Below the pieces are notes generated by a model that saw nothing but the letters and a program-made list of their open reading frames with translations, did not search any database and was not told where the DNA came from. Below, one piece after another: positions 25,201 to 25,998 of a stretch of DNA of 25,998 nucleotides. The DNA lies in IMG/VR virus record IMGVR_UViG_3300017742_000100, positions 1-25,998 of that record. The stretch is one strand, 5' to 3'. The translations under genes were made by a program, and so were the position numbers. Source of the stretch: a virus. The stretch's first letter is position 1. Each line of letters begins with the position of its first letter.

Positions 25201-25998
25201 AAGGATATAATGATTTTTATTTTGCAGATGACGCGCTTGCTAATGTAAGAGCCGTTAAAGAAAGCATGTCTAAATTAGATGTTAAATCTAAAACTCAATT
25301 AGTAAAACAAAATAAAATACAGCCAGGTAAGTTTTCTAAAACTAAATTAGATTTTACTACTGATGAAGTTGGAAATATGAAATCTAGTTTTAACATTAAA
25401 GATAAAAATTATGTTGTTAGTTTAGACCCAGTAGATGATCAAGGAGATTATAGATACGAGTTTGAATTAAAAACTAAAACTGGCGCAACTCAAGATATAA
25501 CAGGAACCGGAGATGCTGTTGCAGTTTTTAGAAAAGTTTACAATGGTTTAGTTAATGCTATAAAACAAAATCCTAATATAAAAAGAGTTGAGTTCAGTGC
25601 CACTAAAGCAGAGCCTAGTAGAATTAGTCTTTACACTTCTCTTATGGAAAAACTAGGTAAAGATCTAGGTTGGGAAACAGATATATGGGAAACTACAAAT
25701 TGGGATGGTACAGGAAGTTTTGATTTTGAAATATCTAAACCTAGAATAAAACAATCTAGTTCGGTTGAAAGAGTATTAAACGTGGTTGATATTAAATCTA
25801 AAACTCAAGAGTCAAGAGGTAGATTTAGCAAGCAAATGAGTGATGATTTTAATAGAATCATAGAAGAAACAGAAGGTGTTGGTAGACAAAAAGTATATTC
25901 AGAAGCTAGAGCAAAACAAATAGGTAGTCAAAAAGGTAAACGTAAATTCTGGATACCTTACTCTGCTGAAGATATGCTAGGTCTTATATACCCCTTAC
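19296..25998 (+). CDS. Giant multidomain ejection/polyvalent protein (3' end outside window)
   Basis: Open from the ATG at 19296 to the window edge, 2,234 codons without a stop. Proposed packaged protein delivered with the DNA, by place (after the core genes) and size. Visible order: acidic N-terminus; coiled coil 339-442; hydrophobic Gly-rich region 516-606 and another about 700-728; second coiled coil 802-868; zincin-like motif HELLHGVVG (H928, E929, H932) with E981/E982 in AEEYFNALVD as possible third ligand; helical region to about 1430 with NKRSVRAKTGPGLNIQIKK; PD-(D/E)XK-type nuclease about 1490-1765 (helix E1506, D1539, then E1552-A-K1554); HAD phosphatase about 1838-2000 (FDFDDT, D1844 and D1846; T1922; K1959; D1978/D1979); an unclassified domain 2018-2148; then the start of another. 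Four G-x-F-S-K pentapeptides mark the later domain borders. T7 gp16 and large polyvalent proteins are the comparisons. Activities are inferred from motifs. Confidence 0.82.
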   Translation, partial: MPKYTMRDSTGQLWHDIDDNNFSDFMSTYPDAVIVEKIEDETGDGQEVSTTDKLIPEDPVIEEVVEISPDDKYRDRIKNKLSGYDPNKALLIESFDHLPTEVRMKLKDSDFELGKSGEWDNISVEGKKILAGDKPFNEFLNAQKEVGFNTEAGGIASYRNFDESSTYDNKLGQYNKDLYNALSNVKQGEIPTSVLDGDLGAKIVGHEEEQVYGTLNNLYGDYGFTFEETGIGDNIKVYAPNGQATEISLDNWTNVGDKEQAAKLKSFLDLNKGNYNPTSIKKMATIANGDLDVAAMEKIAKDEKGEGDWDWVTNIFKEEKVSDDIVKNFDAIYDADIVKEETQKLNNQLIDVNKQYSQNQAAFNTYKLDLQNLQNEIKQGNLSNEEIAQRKALLVKTEQDILATDKRLSGMYSSQIQPLQAQLQIVNAKKYVVEAEKGNIAGITANTILGVGDKITSYFNGGMLALKEDDIEKYWSEDPEQGKKALAREAEMAISKMTEKYGADVTNEYEQEFNSTVAGGVYTSMVEMGSMMLAAGLTGTGAVGYGALMGLSIAGGEMEEMMGEDFEGLSMKERFGLATTIGVVNGAIEGAGGYFGGMIGGMGAKGVSSVVRKGVLGKVMSKLAGKQVSKAAIKKATNEIIEEGLETGVYALTKAGLKAGSAEAVTEAAQEIATMSIKSGVNSWKEKEVFDKMATEITMSNVVRAGAMGFLAGGPIGTISAGYRASKAKAMDKISDSQYRMAKGFTLNKGFQEGYSQHLQLKVMDPNDPMTQEQANTILRDLKQDGAMMRDIDGMSLTIEGEKKAFTLLQRKQKLQQQVDKAADKAIVKKQREDITQINEQLEAISLQYNFESAFEAGLEQARETTEASGKTFTEFNSSKEFEAKMKELGEQDDAGFKGTSGYIDNSGNIYINREAAKNLRDISVGQHELLHGVVGKQLGSVAPETVQGFKNSLTSKELQVVEKRLKDDYGVTSVEDANAEEYFNALVDGVVKGDIKYDENVFTKIGNFIVENVLRPMGFSNAQLGFKDGRQVYNFVKDYAKQSRRIAQGQQEGFEGEVGDIVAKGTEGRTTGAKSAQKISDSYKKIDEFSKNPDFDIDSEFDTKRLLKEAGGIIESTTSRLYDGTAQMNKEGVSREDFKRDLEALFTEIYKGYDEDMDVNMQGAGRQTSNLFNLRANKLATDTFKQTSNEVRADQSTLQIAAEEDTSKDTRTDREIRQAERKGVKVREKLPKVYDVDTVVKSIRDKAKGKSFKGKNIKQLKGFALREVVDMIARDDKDLADSMFRKLEKNSDLNKPEMFAIQNFINSNIDMAKGSLLEGYTSKFKSSGVVNKLLEKFYNKRSVRAKTGPGLNIQIKKPNISDVEFKEAFGITGKDQANWNQKVAASKGGVSDILKGFVRNFDQVISSQEIREQKIIDGDAESASELAEAIPQGFFSKSSDANQGKSFDEILNDIYGIEKIDNKQKAQILSDALRVKLFENPEETIGDIIKAVANGLEIKEGFAYEQVLYDVINDAVAQYDIPGLQLSAGPTEVGGAADIVLTYYGQEIGIEAKKGNARFGSVTAKYDEDGNLIIKKDYTFNKLLNKMLKDAKPEIDAYVKEANIIGKRLFGKKYIPIKYITDAIPQEVYNELQIRGFQKRITQNAKVDTNFVSELYWAKQNGTSYIQIQGLGTYYLTDPSNTNLENPLNLDVPPFTADLILSFATGSNTANNPAAYNNNDLEVKTKNAKGNPLKRALPGSSGFRRISLRFQPSKLTGLEKSSLQLDQPASVAKAFSQADINNQITKEQEGAFKDNKQEGFFSKVMDPNNTNNSELINEFSKMDKALELANSLDQPVKKIRVFDFDDTLATSSNLVFASKDGETITLNAEEFAKKGDKLLNEGYEFDFTDFNTVRDGEQGPLFDIAKRIKAARGNEDLFVLTARNPDAQSAIYEFLKSKGLEIPLENIVGLGNSTGEAKAQWLVGKAAEGYNDFYFADDALANVRAVKESMSKLDVKSKTQLVKQNKIQPGKFSKTKLDFTTDEVGNMKSSFNIKDKNYVVSLDPVDDQGDYRYEFELKTKTGATQDITGTGDAVAVFRKVYNGLVNAIKQNPNIKRVEFSATKAEPSRISLYTSLMEKLGKDLGWETDIWETTNWDGTGSFDFEISKPRIKQSSSVERVLNVVDIKSKTQESRGRFSKQMSDDFNRIIEETEGVGRQKVYSEARAKQIGSQKGKRKFWIPYSAEDMLGLIYPL

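Noticed and set aside
1-25998. tRNA genes, CRISPR arrays, integrase, transposase, attachment sites or terminal repeats
   Set aside because: Gaps between genes are at most 109 bp and contain only hairpins and A/T leaders; no repeat-spacer pattern, cloverleaf or recombinase motif was seen by eye.

Overview
This window is a contiguous part of the late (virion) gene block of an AT-rich, tailed double-stranded DNA phage. I see no bacterial chromosomal genes, tRNAs, integrase, insertion sequence or CRISPR. Every supported gene is on the + strand and the genes are packed almost end to end; the longest gap is 109 bp. The set of proteins (terminase, portal, scaffold-like, coat, ring/adaptor, a very large muzzle/nozzle-type protein and internal core/ejection proteins, with no tape measure, sheath or tail-tube genes) points to a short-tailed (podovirus-type) particle. 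The order portal, scaffold, coat, ring, muzzle, cargo resembles crAss-like phages and related marine podoviruses. It also parallels the T7 gene 11 to 16 block. Start codons lack Shine-Dalgarno sequences and sit in A/T-only leaders, which fits a Bacteroidota (for example marine flavobacterial) host. All 16 visible stop codons are TAA. Host and phage group are inferences, because no database search was possible.

Layout. (1) 1-1428: C-terminal part of the large terminase, cut by the window edge. (2) 1429-3840: portal. (3) 3867-5060: charged, scaffold-like protein. (4) 5074-6588: probable major capsid protein, followed by a hairpin. (5) 6650-8298: four small proteins that appear to share a domain and may be capsid accessory or decoration proteins, punctuated by hairpin terminators. 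(6) 8408-9223: conserved-looking hypothetical virion protein, followed by a strong terminator. (7) 9280-11202: two ring/adaptor (tail-to-portal) proteins. (8) 11204-16476: a muzzle/nozzle-type tail protein that appears split into two adjacent genes. (9) 16483-19286: a small GNAT-fold protein with a TTG start, then two internal-core-like proteins. (10) 19296-25998: the first 2,234 codons of a giant multidomain protein that runs off the window. It carries a hydrophobic Gly-rich region, a zincin-type HELLH motif, a PD-(D/E)XK-type nuclease domain and a HAD-type phosphatase domain.

How the genes work together. Terminase pumps DNA through the portal into a shell built from the coat protein on the scaffold-like protein. 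The small post-coat proteins probably bind the shell. Ring and muzzle proteins close the vertex and form the short tail. The GNAT-like, 219-aa, 576-aa and giant proteins are placed as packaged proteins to be ejected with the DNA. Recognisable terminators are confined to the capsid-accessory part (6.6-9.3 kb); from 9280 onward the tail and ejection genes look like one uninterrupted operon.

The most interesting signals are five. First, the giant protein has a repeated G-x-F-S-K pentapeptide near its domain borders. Second, the GNAT / 219-aa / 576-aa / giant run resembles T7 genes 13-16 in order and partly in size. Third, the muzzle gene is split. Fourth, there is a family of small related post-coat proteins. 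Fifth, two terminators share an identical TTAACG hexaloop.
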